A stretch of 64,000 nt of DNA. It comes from Kytococcus sedentarius DSM 20547 (GTDB taxonomy: Bacteria; Actinomycetota; Actinomycetes; Actinomycetales; Dermatophilaceae). The notes beneath the pieces were generated by a model. That model ran no database searches, was not told where the DNA came from, and was given only the letters and a program-made list of their open reading frames with translations. Below, piece after piece: positions 17,643-26,867 of this stretch (position 1 is its first letter; each line of letters starts with the position of its first letter). The stretch covers positions 1,798,001 through 1,862,000 of the forward strand of contig NC_013169.1 in assembly GCF_000023925.1 (NCBI RefSeq), given 5' to 3'. The position numbers and the translations under genes were made by a program.

Positions 17643-19381
17643 CCGACGCGATCGTCCTGTCCGCCGTGAGCTTCCGCCACGCCGACTCGCCCCGGCCAGT
17701 GCTCGACAGCATCGACCTGACCGTCCGCGAGGGCGACCTGGCGCTGGTGGCCGGCCGTACGGGGGCGGGTAAGTCGACCCTGCTGGGTCTCCTCAACGGC
17801 CTGACGCCCCACTTCAGCGGGGGCACCCTCGCCGGCGACGTGCGCGTGCACGGCCGCTCCACCCGCACCCACGCGCCGCGGGACATGGCCGACCTCGTCG
17901 GTTACGTCGGCCAGGACCCGCTGGCCGGCTTCGTCACCGACACGGTCGAGGACGAGGTTGCCTACGGCATGGAGCAGCTCGGCATCGGTCCCGAGGCGAT
18001 GCGCAAACGGGTGGAGGAGACCCTGGACGTGATGGGCATCGCCGACCTGCGGCGCCGGGTGCTGGCCGAGCTCTCCGGCGGCCAGCAGCAGCGGGTCGCC
18101 ATCGCCTCGGTGCTCGCCGCCCAGCCGCGGGTCCTGGTGCTCGACGAGCCGACCAGCGCCCTTGACCCCACGAGTGCGCAGGACGTGCTCTCGGCGGTCA
18201 CCACCCTGGTGCACGAGGTGGGCTTGACCGTGGTGCTGGCCGAGCACCGCCTGGAGCGGGTCATGCACGCCGCCGACCAGATGATCTGGGTGCCCGGTGA
18301 CGGTTCGGTCGTCTCCGGGGACCCACGGGACGTCCTGGCCCGCGCCGAGATCCACCCGCCCTTGTCACGGTTGGCCCGCGCGGTGGGATGGGGATCGGTA
18401 CCCCTGTCGGTGCGGGAGGCACGACGCCGCATCGCTGATGAGGGAGGGCCGGAGCGGCTGCTCGCCCCGACGGACCAGGGCCCACTCGACGGATCCGTCG
18501 CCCCGGCAGGTGCGAGGGCGACCGATGTGGCGTCATCGTCTCGCGCCCTCGAGGCCGAGCCCCCGACCCGGCCTTCACGACGCACGCAGGCTTTGGGACG
18601 CCGCACGGCCGCGGGCATCCGGTTAGCCCTGGCGGCCCGCGGCATCCGGGTGGAGCACGGGGACCTGCTGGCCGTGGCCGACGTGGACCTCGACCTCGCC
18701 GCCGGCGAGGTGGTGGCGCTGATGGGGCGCAACGGGTCCGGCAAGTCCTCGCTGCTGTGGGCGCTGCAGGGCACCGGCAAGCGGACCGCGGGCCGGGTGC
18801 GCACTGGCGACGGCTCCGACCCGAGTGACCTGTCCCCCGCCGAAGCCCGACGGCACGTCACCCTGGTGCCGCAGGAGGCCAGCTCGCTGCTGTGGTTGGA
18901 GTCGGTGGACGCCGAGCTCGCCCAGGCCGACCAGGAGTCCGGGGCTGCGCCGGGCAGCGGGTGGCAGGTGCTGGAGCGGCTGGGAGTCCCCCTGCCGGGC
19001 GACGCCCACCCCCGGGACCTGTCCGAGGGGCAGCGGCTGGCCCTGGTTCTGGCCATCCAGCTCACCGCGGCCCCGGACGCGGTGCTCCTGGACGAGCCGA
19101 CGCGCGGCCTGGACTATGCCGCCAAGGACCACCTGGGCACGATGCTGAACACCCTGGCCGCCGACGGCGCCACCGTGGTGGTGGCCACCCACGACGTCGA
19201 GTTCGCCGCCGGGGCCACCACCCGGATGCTGTTGATGGCCGACGGCGACCTGGTGGCCGACGGGCCCACCGCCCAGGTGGCGACCAGCTCCCCCACCTTC
19301 GCCCCCCAGGTGTCCAAGGTGTTCGCACCGCACCACGTGTTGACCACCGAGCAGCTGCGCCCGGCACAGGGGACGGCATGA
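17639..19381 (+). CDS. ECF transporter ATPase, two ATP-binding domains fused (EcfA-EcfA')
   Basis: 580 residues from GTG 17639 (overlap GTGA with EcfT). Two ABC domains are in tandem. The first has Walker A GRTGAGKS (near residue 40), signature LSGGQQQR and Walker B VLVLDEPTSALD. The second has GRNGSGKS (near 365), signature LSEGQRLAL (degenerate) and VLLDEPTRGLD. They are joined by a linker of about 60 residues rich in Ala, Pro and Arg. Fused A-A' ATPases are known for ECF systems in actinobacteria. The stop overlaps the start of the S component (ATGA). Confidence 0.92.
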   Translation: MTDAIVLSAVSFRHADSPRPVLDSIDLTVREGDLALVAGRTGAGKSTLLGLLNGLTPHFSGGTLAGDVRVHGRSTRTHAPRDMADLVGYVGQDPLAGFVTDTVEDEVAYGMEQLGIGPEAMRKRVEETLDVMGIADLRRRVLAELSGGQQQRVAIASVLAAQPRVLVLDEPTSALDPTSAQDVLSAVTTLVHEVGLTVVLAEHRLERVMHAADQMIWVPGDGSVVSGDPRDVLARAEIHPPLSRLARAVGWGSVPLSVREARRRIADEGGPERLLAPTDQGPLDGSVAPAGARATDVASSSRALEAEPPTRPSRRTQALGRRTAAGIRLALAARGIRVEHGDLLAVADVDLDLAAGEVVALMGRNGSGKSSLLWALQGTGKRTAGRVRTGDGSDPSDLSPAEARRHVTLVPQEASSLLWLESVDAELAQADQESGAAPGSGWQVLERLGVPLPGDAHPRDLSEGQRLALVLAIQLTAAPDAVLLDEPTRGLDYAAKDHLGTMLNTLAADGATVVVATHDVEFAAGATTRMLLMADGDLVADGPTAQVATSSPTFAPQVSKVFAPHHVLTTEQLRPAQGTA

Positions 19382-20226
19382 GCAGCCCTGTGTCCACCTC
19401 AGGCGTCCAGCCGGTCGAGGGCGACCGCTCGCCCGTGCGGGAGGTGCGCGGCCGCATCGAGAGCCGGGCGGTCCACATCGACCTGCGTGGTGCGGTGATG
19501 TTGGCTTTCGTTGCCGTGGTCGGCCTGCTCGCCTTCACCTGGCCGCTGCTGGTCACGCCCGACTCGTCCCTGGCGGGGTCCACCCAGGCGCCGCTGGTGT
19601 TCGCGCTGATCCTGCCGGTGGTCATCGGACTGGCCCTGAGCGAGCTGACCGGTGAGGGCATGGACGTCAAGGCGTTGGCGATGTTGGGGGTGCTGTCCGC
19701 GGTGGGTGCGGTGCTGCGCCCCCTGGGTGCCGGGACGGCCGGCATCGAGACGGTCTTCTTCCTGCTGGTGCTGGGCGGGCGCGTGTTCGGGCCGGGATTC
19801 GGCTTCATTCTGGGCAACACCACGCTGTTCGCCTCGGCGCTGCTGACCGCCGGAGTGGGGCCGTGGCTGCCCTTCCAGATGATCAGCTCCGGCTTCGTCG
19901 GGCTGGGGGCGGGCTTGCTGCCGCGCTGCCGTGGCTGGCTGGAGATCGGGCTGCTGGCGCTCTACGGCATCGTGTCGGCGTTCATGTTCGGCATGTTGAT
20001 GGACCTGTCCTTCTGGCCCTTCAACCTGGGCACGGGAACCGACGCGTCCTACTCCCCCGACCTGAGCGCCTGGGAGAACCTGCAGCGCTTCTGGGTGTTC
20101 AACCTGGCCACCGCGATGGGGTGGAACACCGGCCGGGCGATCACGAACACGGTGTTCATCGTGCTGGTGGGCCCGGCCGTTCTGACGGTGCTGCGCCGCG
20201 CCGCTAGGCGCGCCCAGTTCGTCTGA
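19378..20226 (+). CDS. ECF transporter substrate-binding (S) component, probably for cobalamin
   Basis: 282 residues, an integral membrane protein with about six or seven helices after a basic N-terminus of about 35 residues. The segment FFLLVLGGRVFGPGFGFILGNTTLFASALL, seen in part at 19750-19850, is typical of ECF S components. The start overlaps the ATPase stop (ATGA). Specificity is not readable from the protein itself; the riboswitch and the DUF4430/barrel proteins in the same operon argue for cobalamin or a precursor. CbrT- or CblT-type S components are the comparison to make. Confidence 0.83.
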   Translation: MSSPVSTSGVQPVEGDRSPVREVRGRIESRAVHIDLRGAVMLAFVAVVGLLAFTWPLLVTPDSSLAGSTQAPLVFALILPVVIGLALSELTGEGMDVKALAMLGVLSAVGAVLRPLGAGTAGIETVFFLLVLGGRVFGPGFGFILGNTTLFASALLTAGVGPWLPFQMISSGFVGLGAGLLPRCRGWLEIGLLALYGIVSAFMFGMLMDLSFWPFNLGTGTDASYSPDLSAWENLQRFWVFNLATAMGWNTGRAITNTVFIVLVGPAVLTVLRRAARRAQFV

Positions 20227-20411
20227 CCCCCGGGGTCATCCACGCCCAGGGCGGTCCTCGTTCTGAGCCACCCAGTCGAGTGTCTCCCAGTCGGGGGTCA
20301 TCTCCGGCTCCCACGCGACATCGGTGTCACCGCTGGAGACCCTCCACCGCACGGCGCCGACAGTCCCGGGGGGGTGTTGACGGCGGCGGGCCAGGAAGGT
20401 CAGCCCACGCC

Positions 20412-21965
20412 TCAGCGCGCCTGCACCACCGGCGTCAGCGCCCCGGCGAGGTCGGCGTTGATGCGCGCCACCAGGTGCGTGCCCTCGGGCAGGTGGCGCT
20501 CGGCGAGCACCTCGCCCTCGGAGTGGATGCGGGCCACCAGGTCGCCGCGCTCGTAGGGCACCACCACGTCCACCTCGATGTCGGGGCGCGGCAGCTCGGA
20601 CTCCACCAGCTCACGGAGCTCGGTGATGCCCTGACCGGTCCGGGCGGAGACGGCGATCGACCGCTTCTCCGTGCGCAGCAGGCGGGCAACCACCTCGGGG
20701 TCGGCGGCATCGGCCTTGTTGATGACGATGATCTCGTTCATCGAGTCCGCGCCCTTCTCGTCCAAGACCTCCGAGAGCACCTCGCGCACCGCGGAGATCT
20801 GGTTCTCGGGGTCCGGGTGGGAGCCGTCCACGACGTGCAGCACGAGGTCGGCGTCGGCGACCTCCTCCAGCGTGGAGCGGAAGGCCTCCACCAGCTGGTG
20901 CGGCAGCGAACGCACGAACCCCACGGTGTCGGCGAGGGTGAACACGCGACCGTCGGCGGTCTCGGTGCGCCGGACGGTCGGGTCCAGCGTGGCGAACAGC
21001 TGGTTCTCCACCAGCACCCCGGCCCGGGTCAGGCGGTTCAGCAGCGAGGACTTGCCGGCGTTGGTGTAGCCCGCGATCACCACGGAGGGCACCTGGTGGT
21101 CCTTGCGCGAGGAGCGCTTGGTGTCGCGCACCGTCTTCATCTGCGCGATCTGCTTGCGCAGCTTGGCCATCTGGGTGTTGATGCGGCGGCGGTCCAGCTC
21201 GATCTTCGTCTCACCGGGTCCACGGGAGCCGATGCCCTCACCGCCGGCGACCCGTCCACCGGCCTGGCGGGACATCGACTCACCCCAGCCACGCAGGCGC
21301 GGCAGCAGGTACTGCAGCTGCGCGAGCTCCACCTGCGCACGACCCTCCCGGGACTTCGCGTGCTGGGCGAAGATGTCCAGGATCAGAGCGGTGCGGTCCA
21401 CCACCTTCACCTTGATGACGTCCTCCAGGGCACGCCGCTGGCTGGGGGCCAGCTCGTCGTCGGCGATGACGGTGTCCGCCCCCTCCGCCGCGACGATGTC
21501 GCGGAGCTCTGCGGCCTTGCCCGAGCCCATCCAGGTGGCGGGGTCCGGCTTCTGACGGCGCTGGATCACCCCGGTGAGCACCGTGGACCCGGCCGTCTCG
21601 GCCAGCGCGGCCAGCTCGGCCAGGGAGTTCTCGGCCTCCTCGGCGGTGCCCTCGGTCTGCACGTGGGCGAGCACGACGCGTTCGAGCCGCACCTGGCGGT
21701 ACTCGACCTCGGAGATGTCCTCGAGCTCGGTGGAGAGCGAGTCGATGCGGCGCAGCGCGCGCCGCTCCTCGCGGTCGTACTGCTCACCGTCGTAGTGCTC
21801 GCCCTCCCGGTCGTCGTAGCCGTCGGGGTCCTGCGACAGGGCGGCGGCGCGGCGCAGGGCCGGCGGCCCGTCCACCTCATCGACCCCGCGGGGGTCCTGG
21901 GGCGTCGCGGTGTTCACCTGGTCCTCGCGCTCGAACTCGGCGGGGGACGTGGGGGTGTGGGTCAT
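20412..21965 (-). CDS. hflX: Ribosome-associated GTPase HflX
   Basis: 517 residues. The N-terminal HflX domain includes LTGVIQRRQKPDPATWMGSG and the Gly-rich GGRVAGGEGIGSRGPGE loop. A coiled stretch follows, and then the G domain with GYTNAGKSSLLN (G1), LDPT (G2 region), ADTVGF (G3) and NKAD (G4). HflX binds 50S subunits and splits stalled or hibernating ribosomes. It starts at ATG 21965 and faces away from the ECF operon. It lies near miaA, as in many bacteria. Confidence 0.95.
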   Translation of the reverse strand: MTHTPTSPAEFEREDQVNTATPQDPRGVDEVDGPPALRRAAALSQDPDGYDDREGEHYDGEQYDREERRALRRIDSLSTELEDISEVEYRQVRLERVVLAHVQTEGTAEEAENSLAELAALAETAGSTVLTGVIQRRQKPDPATWMGSGKAAELRDIVAAEGADTVIADDELAPSQRRALEDVIKVKVVDRTALILDIFAQHAKSREGRAQVELAQLQYLLPRLRGWGESMSRQAGGRVAGGEGIGSRGPGETKIELDRRRINTQMAKLRKQIAQMKTVRDTKRSSRKDHQVPSVVIAGYTNAGKSSLLNRLTRAGVLVENQLFATLDPTVRRTETADGRVFTLADTVGFVRSLPHQLVEAFRSTLEEVADADLVLHVVDGSHPDPENQISAVREVLSEVLDEKGADSMNEIIVINKADAADPEVVARLLRTEKRSIAVSARTGQGITELRELVESELPRPDIEVDVVVPYERGDLVARIHSEGEVLAERHLPEGTHLVARINADLAGALTPVVQAR

Positions 21966-22106
21966 GGTCTCCTTCGGTGGGTCAGGTCATGCAGCCTGAC
22001 ACTGTTCAACGCCGCGCGCCACGGATTTCTGCCCGCACCCACCCCGAGCCGATGGGGTGACCCGCCCGGCGCGAGCATGCTGACCCCATCGGACCGGGGG
22101 CTGGAC

Positions 22107-23021
22107 TCAGCGCACCAGGCCGGCCCACTGCTCCATCGTCAGGTGGTTGGCGGCCAGGTGCTGGGCGAGGTCCTTGCCCACCCAGCGCCAGTGCCACGCC
22201 TCGTACCGGTAGCCCGTCTCGGCCTGGCGCCCCTGCGGGTAGCGCAGCACCCACCCGTGCTCGGCGGCGTGCTCCACCAGCCACTGCCCCCGTTCGCTGT
22301 CCGTCACCGGCTGCGGGTACGTGGGCATGTCGGCGATGTCGATCGCCAGCCCCATCTGGTGCTCGCTGCGTCCCGGGGCGGCGACGTAGACCATCAGGTG
22401 GTCGGGGTCCTGTTCCTTGAAGTACTCCCAGGTCCGTTCCTGCTCGGCGAACGACCGGTAGGCGGCGTTCAGCCGCAGGTCGATGCCGTCGGCAGCCGCG
22501 GCAGCCCGCAGCTCGTCCCAGGCCCGGGACGCCTGCGGCACCAGGCGCATCTCCGCGCCCTGCTTGGCGGCTCCCTCGACGACGACCAGCTCCTCGGGCT
22601 CCCACCCCTCGGGGAGCGCGTTGGCCCGGTTGACGATGGTGTGCGGGCCCACCTCGGTGACCGGACGGGGGGTGATGCTCTCGGGGTGCAGGTACTGGCC
22701 CTGGAACCGTGCGCCTCCCTCACCGGGACGGGGGTTGGGTGCGGCGTCCTGCGAGGGCTGGGGCGTCGGCGCGGCGCCGTCCCCCTGCGAGGGGGCGGGA
22801 GCCTCGTCGGCGGATGGCGCGCTGGTGCCGTCGGACGGCGGCGGGCTGACCCCGTCGGAGGAGGGGGTGCCGCTCGGGCTGCTCGAGTTGCTGGACCCGC
22901 TCGGCGGCGGAGGCGACCGGTCCACCATCGCGTCCCCGGCGCACCCTCCCAGCGCCAGACCTGCTGCGAGCAGCAGTCCTGCGCGGACGACGCCGCGCGT
23001 TCCCCACCTGTTGGACATCAT
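22107..23021 (-). CDS. Lipoprotein D-alanyl-D-alanine carboxypeptidase (VanY/M15 family)
   Basis: 304 residues. A lipoprotein signal ends in the lipobox LGGC (Cys 27), followed by about 80 residues of Pro/Ser-rich linker, then an M15B peptidase domain. Zinc and catalytic motifs are SEHQMGLAIDI (SxHxxGxAxD type) and EAWHWRWVG. The family trims the terminal D-Ala from peptidoglycan stem peptides outside the membrane. No vanA-like genes are nearby, so a cell-wall maintenance role is likelier than glycopeptide resistance. Confidence 0.88.
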   Translation of the reverse strand: MMSNRWGTRGVVRAGLLLAAGLALGGCAGDAMVDRSPPPPSGSSNSSSPSGTPSSDGVSPPPSDGTSAPSADEAPAPSQGDGAAPTPQPSQDAAPNPRPGEGGARFQGQYLHPESITPRPVTEVGPHTIVNRANALPEGWEPEELVVVEGAAKQGAEMRLVPQASRAWDELRAAAAADGIDLRLNAAYRSFAEQERTWEYFKEQDPDHLMVYVAAPGRSEHQMGLAIDIADMPTYPQPVTDSERGQWLVEHAAEHGWVLRYPQGRQAETGYRYEAWHWRWVGKDLAQHLAANHLTMEQWAGLVR

Positions 23022-23121
23022 CGCCTCACCCTAGGGGCCGGGCAGGCGCGAGGGGCGTCCACCGAGCGGTGGATGCCCCTCGCGCGCAACGGGATGCTGT
23101 CGCCCACCTGTCGGGTGCCTG

Positions 23122-24765
23122 TCACACCCCGAGCAGCGCGTCCACGCGGGCCCGGGCCGTGCGGAGCGCGGACCCCGTGCTCACACCGGTGTCGATGATG
23201 GGGCCGGTCTCAGCCGGCTGCATCTGCCGACTCCACAGCACCGCGCCCTCGGCATCACGCAACGAGGCCGTGAGGACGCCGTCGGAGTCGATGTCCACGT
23301 GGCCGAAGAACTGGTTGCCCGCCCGGGGGGACTCACCCGGTTCACCGGCCACCTTCTGGAACTCCACCCGGGGCCCGAACGTGCCGTCGAGGTCGTTGGG
23401 GCCGAAGGTGCCGGCGTTGACCGGCCCGGCGACCAGCTCCCAGAAGGGCTCGAAGTCCTTGAACGCCGCGCGGCTCGGGTCGTAGTGGTGCGCAGCGCAG
23501 TAGTGCACGTCCGCGGTCACGAAGAGCACACCGCTGATGCCGTGGTGCTTGATGGCGCTCAACAGCACGGCGATCTCCTGCTCCCGTCCCAGCGGACGGC
23601 CCGGGTCGGCGTTCCCGACGCCTTCCTGCGCCAGTTCCCCGTCCGGCACCACGAGCCCCAACGGCAGGTCCGCGGCGATGACCTTCCACGTGGCCCTCGA
23701 CCCGCGCAGCTCGCGGATCAGCCAGTTCAACTGGGAGCGCCCGAGCAACGGAGTGGTCCGGTCCTCGGTGTTCGCAGTGTTGGTTCCCTTGTGCGTGCGC
23801 ATGTCCACGCTGAACACGTCGAGGTGGCGTCCGCGCCGGATGGTGCGGTGGATGCGGCCCCCACCCGCAGGAGTCCAGAACTTGCGGCCGTGCCCGTCCG
23901 CCAGGGGCTGGTACTCGAAGAAGGCCCGGCGGGCTCGAGAAGCCAGGACGTCCACGCGGCGCTCACGGTCGTAGCGCTCGTCGTCGATCACCTCACCGGG
24001 GTACCAGTTGTTCGTGGTCTCGTGGTCGTCCCACTGGGCGATCACGGGCACCCGCGAGTACAGGTGTCGCACGTTGTCGTCCACCAGGTTGTAGCGGTGG
24101 CGGCCGCGGAACTGCCGCAGGTCCTGGGCCACCTCGGTCACCTCGTCGATCAGGAGGTTGCGCCACACCTGCCCGTCGGCCTCCACCACGGTCTCCTCGA
24201 GCGGGCCGTCGGCGTAGATGGTGTCGCCGGAGTGGATGAAGAAGTCGGGTTCGGTGGCGGCCATGGCCGCGTAGGTCCGCATGCCTCCGAGGTCCGGGTT
24301 GATGCCCCAGCCCTGACCGGCGGTGTCGCCCGTCCACACGAACGAGGTGGCGCCATCGGTGTGGTCGCCGGTGGTGAAGCTGCCGGTGGCACGTTCCCCC
24401 TCGCGCCCCTCCTTGTCGACGAAGCTCACCGTCACCTCGTGCCGCGCCCCGGGGCGCAGACCGGTGAGCTGCACCTTGGCCGTGTGGTCGCGCGAGGCAT
24501 CGGCCCACGGGCCCTCCAGGCGGCGGGAGCGACCGGTGTCGTCGGTGAGCGTCACCAGCATCCGTCCCGGGACGGACGAGCGTGACCAGACGATGCCGGC
24601 ATCGGTGCCCACGTCCCCGAACTGCAGGCCGGAGGTCAGCTCGGGGCGGGCGGTGGTGAGTCCCGCGACACCGGGTGCCACCAGGGCGGTGGTGGCCCCG
24701 GCAGCGGTGCCGGCCAACAGGGTTCGGCGGGAGACGGCAGGCAGGGTGGAGTGACGAGGGTTCAT
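23122..24765 (-). CDS. phoD: PhoD-family alkaline phosphatase/phosphodiesterase, Tat-exported
   Basis: 547 residues from ATG 24765. The N-terminus has a Tat signal (SRRTLLAG followed by a hydrophobic stretch). A fibronectin-like N-terminal domain is followed by the metallophosphatase core with FVWTGDTAGQG, FIHSGDTIYADG, AQWDDHETTNNW and VTADVHYCAAHHYDP, which supply the Fe/Ca ligands of PhoD. It releases phosphate from organic esters outside the membrane. Odd: the C-terminal segment GPIIDTGVSTGS closely resembles GPVVDTGVTTGG near the ends of the B12 surface proteins, but no membrane helix follows here. Confidence 0.9.
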   Translation of the reverse strand: MNPRHSTLPAVSRRTLLAGTAAGATTALVAPGVAGLTTARPELTSGLQFGDVGTDAGIVWSRSSVPGRMLVTLTDDTGRSRRLEGPWADASRDHTAKVQLTGLRPGARHEVTVSFVDKEGREGERATGSFTTGDHTDGATSFVWTGDTAGQGWGINPDLGGMRTYAAMAATEPDFFIHSGDTIYADGPLEETVVEADGQVWRNLLIDEVTEVAQDLRQFRGRHRYNLVDDNVRHLYSRVPVIAQWDDHETTNNWYPGEVIDDERYDRERRVDVLASRARRAFFEYQPLADGHGRKFWTPAGGGRIHRTIRRGRHLDVFSVDMRTHKGTNTANTEDRTTPLLGRSQLNWLIRELRGSRATWKVIAADLPLGLVVPDGELAQEGVGNADPGRPLGREQEIAVLLSAIKHHGISGVLFVTADVHYCAAHHYDPSRAAFKDFEPFWELVAGPVNAGTFGPNDLDGTFGPRVEFQKVAGEPGESPRAGNQFFGHVDIDSDGVLTASLRDAEGAVLWSRQMQPAETGPIIDTGVSTGSALRTARARVDALLGV

Positions 24766-24875
24766 GCCGGCAGCCTGTCCTTGGCGGGTGTACCGGCGGT
24801 GGCCTCGAGGTGGCCACGCGGTGTGCCGGTCATGGCGATCCTGTAAACCCCCGGCCACGGATAGGCTCTGCGGCC

Positions 24876-25559
24876 ATGGCGGACCACTACTTCAGCGCGA
24901 CCCCCGCGAGCCCCGCCGAGCAGCGCGAGATCACCGTGGAGCTCGCCGGGGAGCGACGCAGGGTGGTCACCGCCGGCGGGGTGTTCTCCGCCGAGCACCT
25001 CGACCACGCAACGGCCTTCCTGCTCGATGCCGTGCCGGTGCCCGAGGCGCTCGCGGCGCGCGGCGAGGGCGTGCAGCTGCTCGACATCGGGTGCGGCTGG
25101 GGGCCGATTGCCCTCTCCCTGGCCCTCCAGGCACCGCAGGCCACCGTGTGGGCGGCGGAGGTGAACGAGCGCGCCGCCGACCTGGCCCGAGCGAACGCCG
25201 CCCGCCTGGGGGTGCTGGCCGAGCGCCCCGGAGCCCCGGGGGTGCACGTGGTGGCCCCGGAGGAGGTGCCCGATGAGGCGCGCTTCGACGGCATCTGGTC
25301 GAACCCGCCGATCCGCGTGGGCAAGGAGGCGCTGCACGAGATCCTGGCCCACTGGCTGCCGCGGCTGCGGGCCGACGGCGCGGCCTGGCTGGTGGTGGGC
25401 AAGAACCTCGGCGCACCCTCGCTGCAGCGGTGGATCGGCGAGTTGTCCGGCAACTTCAGCCCAGAGGCTTCAGATGGCACCCTTCAGGTGGATTCCTTCA
25501 CTTGTGACCGGGTGGCTCGCCACAAGGGCTTCTGGGTGCTCGAGGCCCGCCCGGCCTGA
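24876..25559 (+). CDS. RsmC-like class I methyltransferase
   Basis: 227 residues from ATG 24876. An AdoMet-binding motif, LLDIGCGWGPIALSLA (near residue 70), and the N6/N2-type catalytic motif SNPPIRVGK (near 145) match the RsmC/RlmG family, which methylates guanine N2 in rRNA. It is shorter than E. coli RsmC because the N-terminal pseudo-methyltransferase half is missing, as usual in actinobacteria. It is divergent from phoD with a 110-bp gap. Confidence 0.85.
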   Translation: MADHYFSATPASPAEQREITVELAGERRRVVTAGGVFSAEHLDHATAFLLDAVPVPEALAARGEGVQLLDIGCGWGPIALSLALQAPQATVWAAEVNERAADLARANAARLGVLAERPGAPGVHVVAPEEVPDEARFDGIWSNPPIRVGKEALHEILAHWLPRLRADGAAWLVVGKNLGAPSLQRWIGELSGNFSPEASDGTLQVDSFTCDRVARHKGFWVLEARPA

Positions 25560-25621
25560 ACCGGGCGTGGACGGCGGGATGTGCTCGCCCCCGCAACCGG
25601 GCGACGCGCGGCGGGCGACGC

Positions 25622-26791
25622 TCACCCCATCCGCTTCTCCCACACGCCCTCGAGGCTCACCGGACGGAAGCCCAGCGCGGTGTTGATGGCCAGCATGTGC
25701 GCGTTCTCCCCGGCGTTCCACGTGTGGATGCGCCGCACCTGCGGCCACTCGGCCACTGCCCGCCGCAGGGCCGCCACCTTCACGAGGGTGCCCAGTCGGT
25801 GGCCCCGGTGCTCGGCGGCCACCAGCGTGTCCTCCTGATAGCACGCCTCCGGCCGGCGGCTCGGCGTCGTCAGGTACGTGTAGGCCACCGCCTGCCCCGA
25901 TGCGGTGTGCCGCGCCATCGCGAACACCGAGCGCATGCCGAGCTCCTCCCGCCGCACGTCGTTCTCCTCGACTCGCTTCGGCGACCACACGGCCTCCTCG
26001 CGCTCGGAGTCACCGTGCGGGACGTCGGTGCTCATGCGGCGGTACAGGTCGACCATCCCGCCCACGTGCTCCGGCGGAGTGCGACCGCCCCAGGTCACGA
26101 CCTCGTACCCGCGGGCGTGGGCCAGCGCGTCGGCCTCCAGGGTCTCGGCCCGGGCGATGCCGTCGGCGGGGTCCAGCTGGGAGTGCACCTCCGTCTGCAC
26201 CAGCCGGTACCCGTGCCCCAGGGCGAAGGAGCAGGGTGCATCGGTGCGGTCCAGCGTGCCCGCGCCGGTCGGTGCCTCCAGCGCCTCGGGGGACCCGGGC
26301 TCGGCCGACCGGTTGTGACCGCTGTAGGTGCCCAGCACGGCGCGGCCGTGCGCCCGGGCGATCCACTCGGCGGCCTCCTGCAGGGCCGACCCCACGCCCC
26401 GCCGACGCTCGGACGGCAGCACACCGAGGTCGAGGTCCATCCGGTCGAGGTCTTCCTGGAGCGGGATCCCGCAGTGCACCGACCCGAGAAGACGAACCCC
26501 CTCCTCTACCGCGCCCCGCCCGGGGACGAGCGGCAGGCCGGTTTCCGTCTCGCTGGCCCCTGTCAGACCGTCGGGCAGCCGGCTAAGCGCGACGACCATC
26601 CAGTGGCGGCGCGAGGCGCCGGGCTGCAGCGCCCGCAACACCCCGTCTGGGCCGTTGCCGGTGAAGTCGTCGTGACCGAGGAGGTCCCGGCTCACCGCGG
26701 CGTGCTGCTCCACCAGCTGCTCGGTGAGGTGCGAGGGCGGGGCGTCGGAGGGGGTGGCGTCGAGGACGGCGAGCACGAAGTCGTCGGTCAT
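25622..26791 (-). CDS. Two-domain GNAT N-acetyltransferase
   Basis: 389 residues from ATG 26791. Two GNAT folds are in tandem. The first has LGVLPSERRRGVGSALQEAAEW (near 145, the acetyl-CoA pyrophosphate loop RRRGVG); the second has VAAEHRGHRLGTLVKVAAL (near 325), with NAGENAHMLAINTALGF as the C-terminal block. The layout resembles mycothiol synthase, but sequence alone does not give the substrate. Lies between the RsmC-like gene and miaA. Confidence 0.8.
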   Translation of the reverse strand: MTDDFVLAVLDATPSDAPPSHLTEQLVEQHAAVSRDLLGHDDFTGNGPDGVLRALQPGASRRHWMVVALSRLPDGLTGASETETGLPLVPGRGAVEEGVRLLGSVHCGIPLQEDLDRMDLDLGVLPSERRRGVGSALQEAAEWIARAHGRAVLGTYSGHNRSAEPGSPEALEAPTGAGTLDRTDAPCSFALGHGYRLVQTEVHSQLDPADGIARAETLEADALAHARGYEVVTWGGRTPPEHVGGMVDLYRRMSTDVPHGDSEREEAVWSPKRVEENDVRREELGMRSVFAMARHTASGQAVAYTYLTTPSRRPEACYQEDTLVAAEHRGHRLGTLVKVAALRRAVAEWPQVRRIHTWNAGENAHMLAINTALGFRPVSLEGVWEKRMG

Positions 26792-26867
26792 GGCGCCCAC
26801 CCCATCACCACCGGGCACCGCTCGGCCACGCATTTTCCGCGCCGGATCCGCCCCGTGCTCGCACCGC

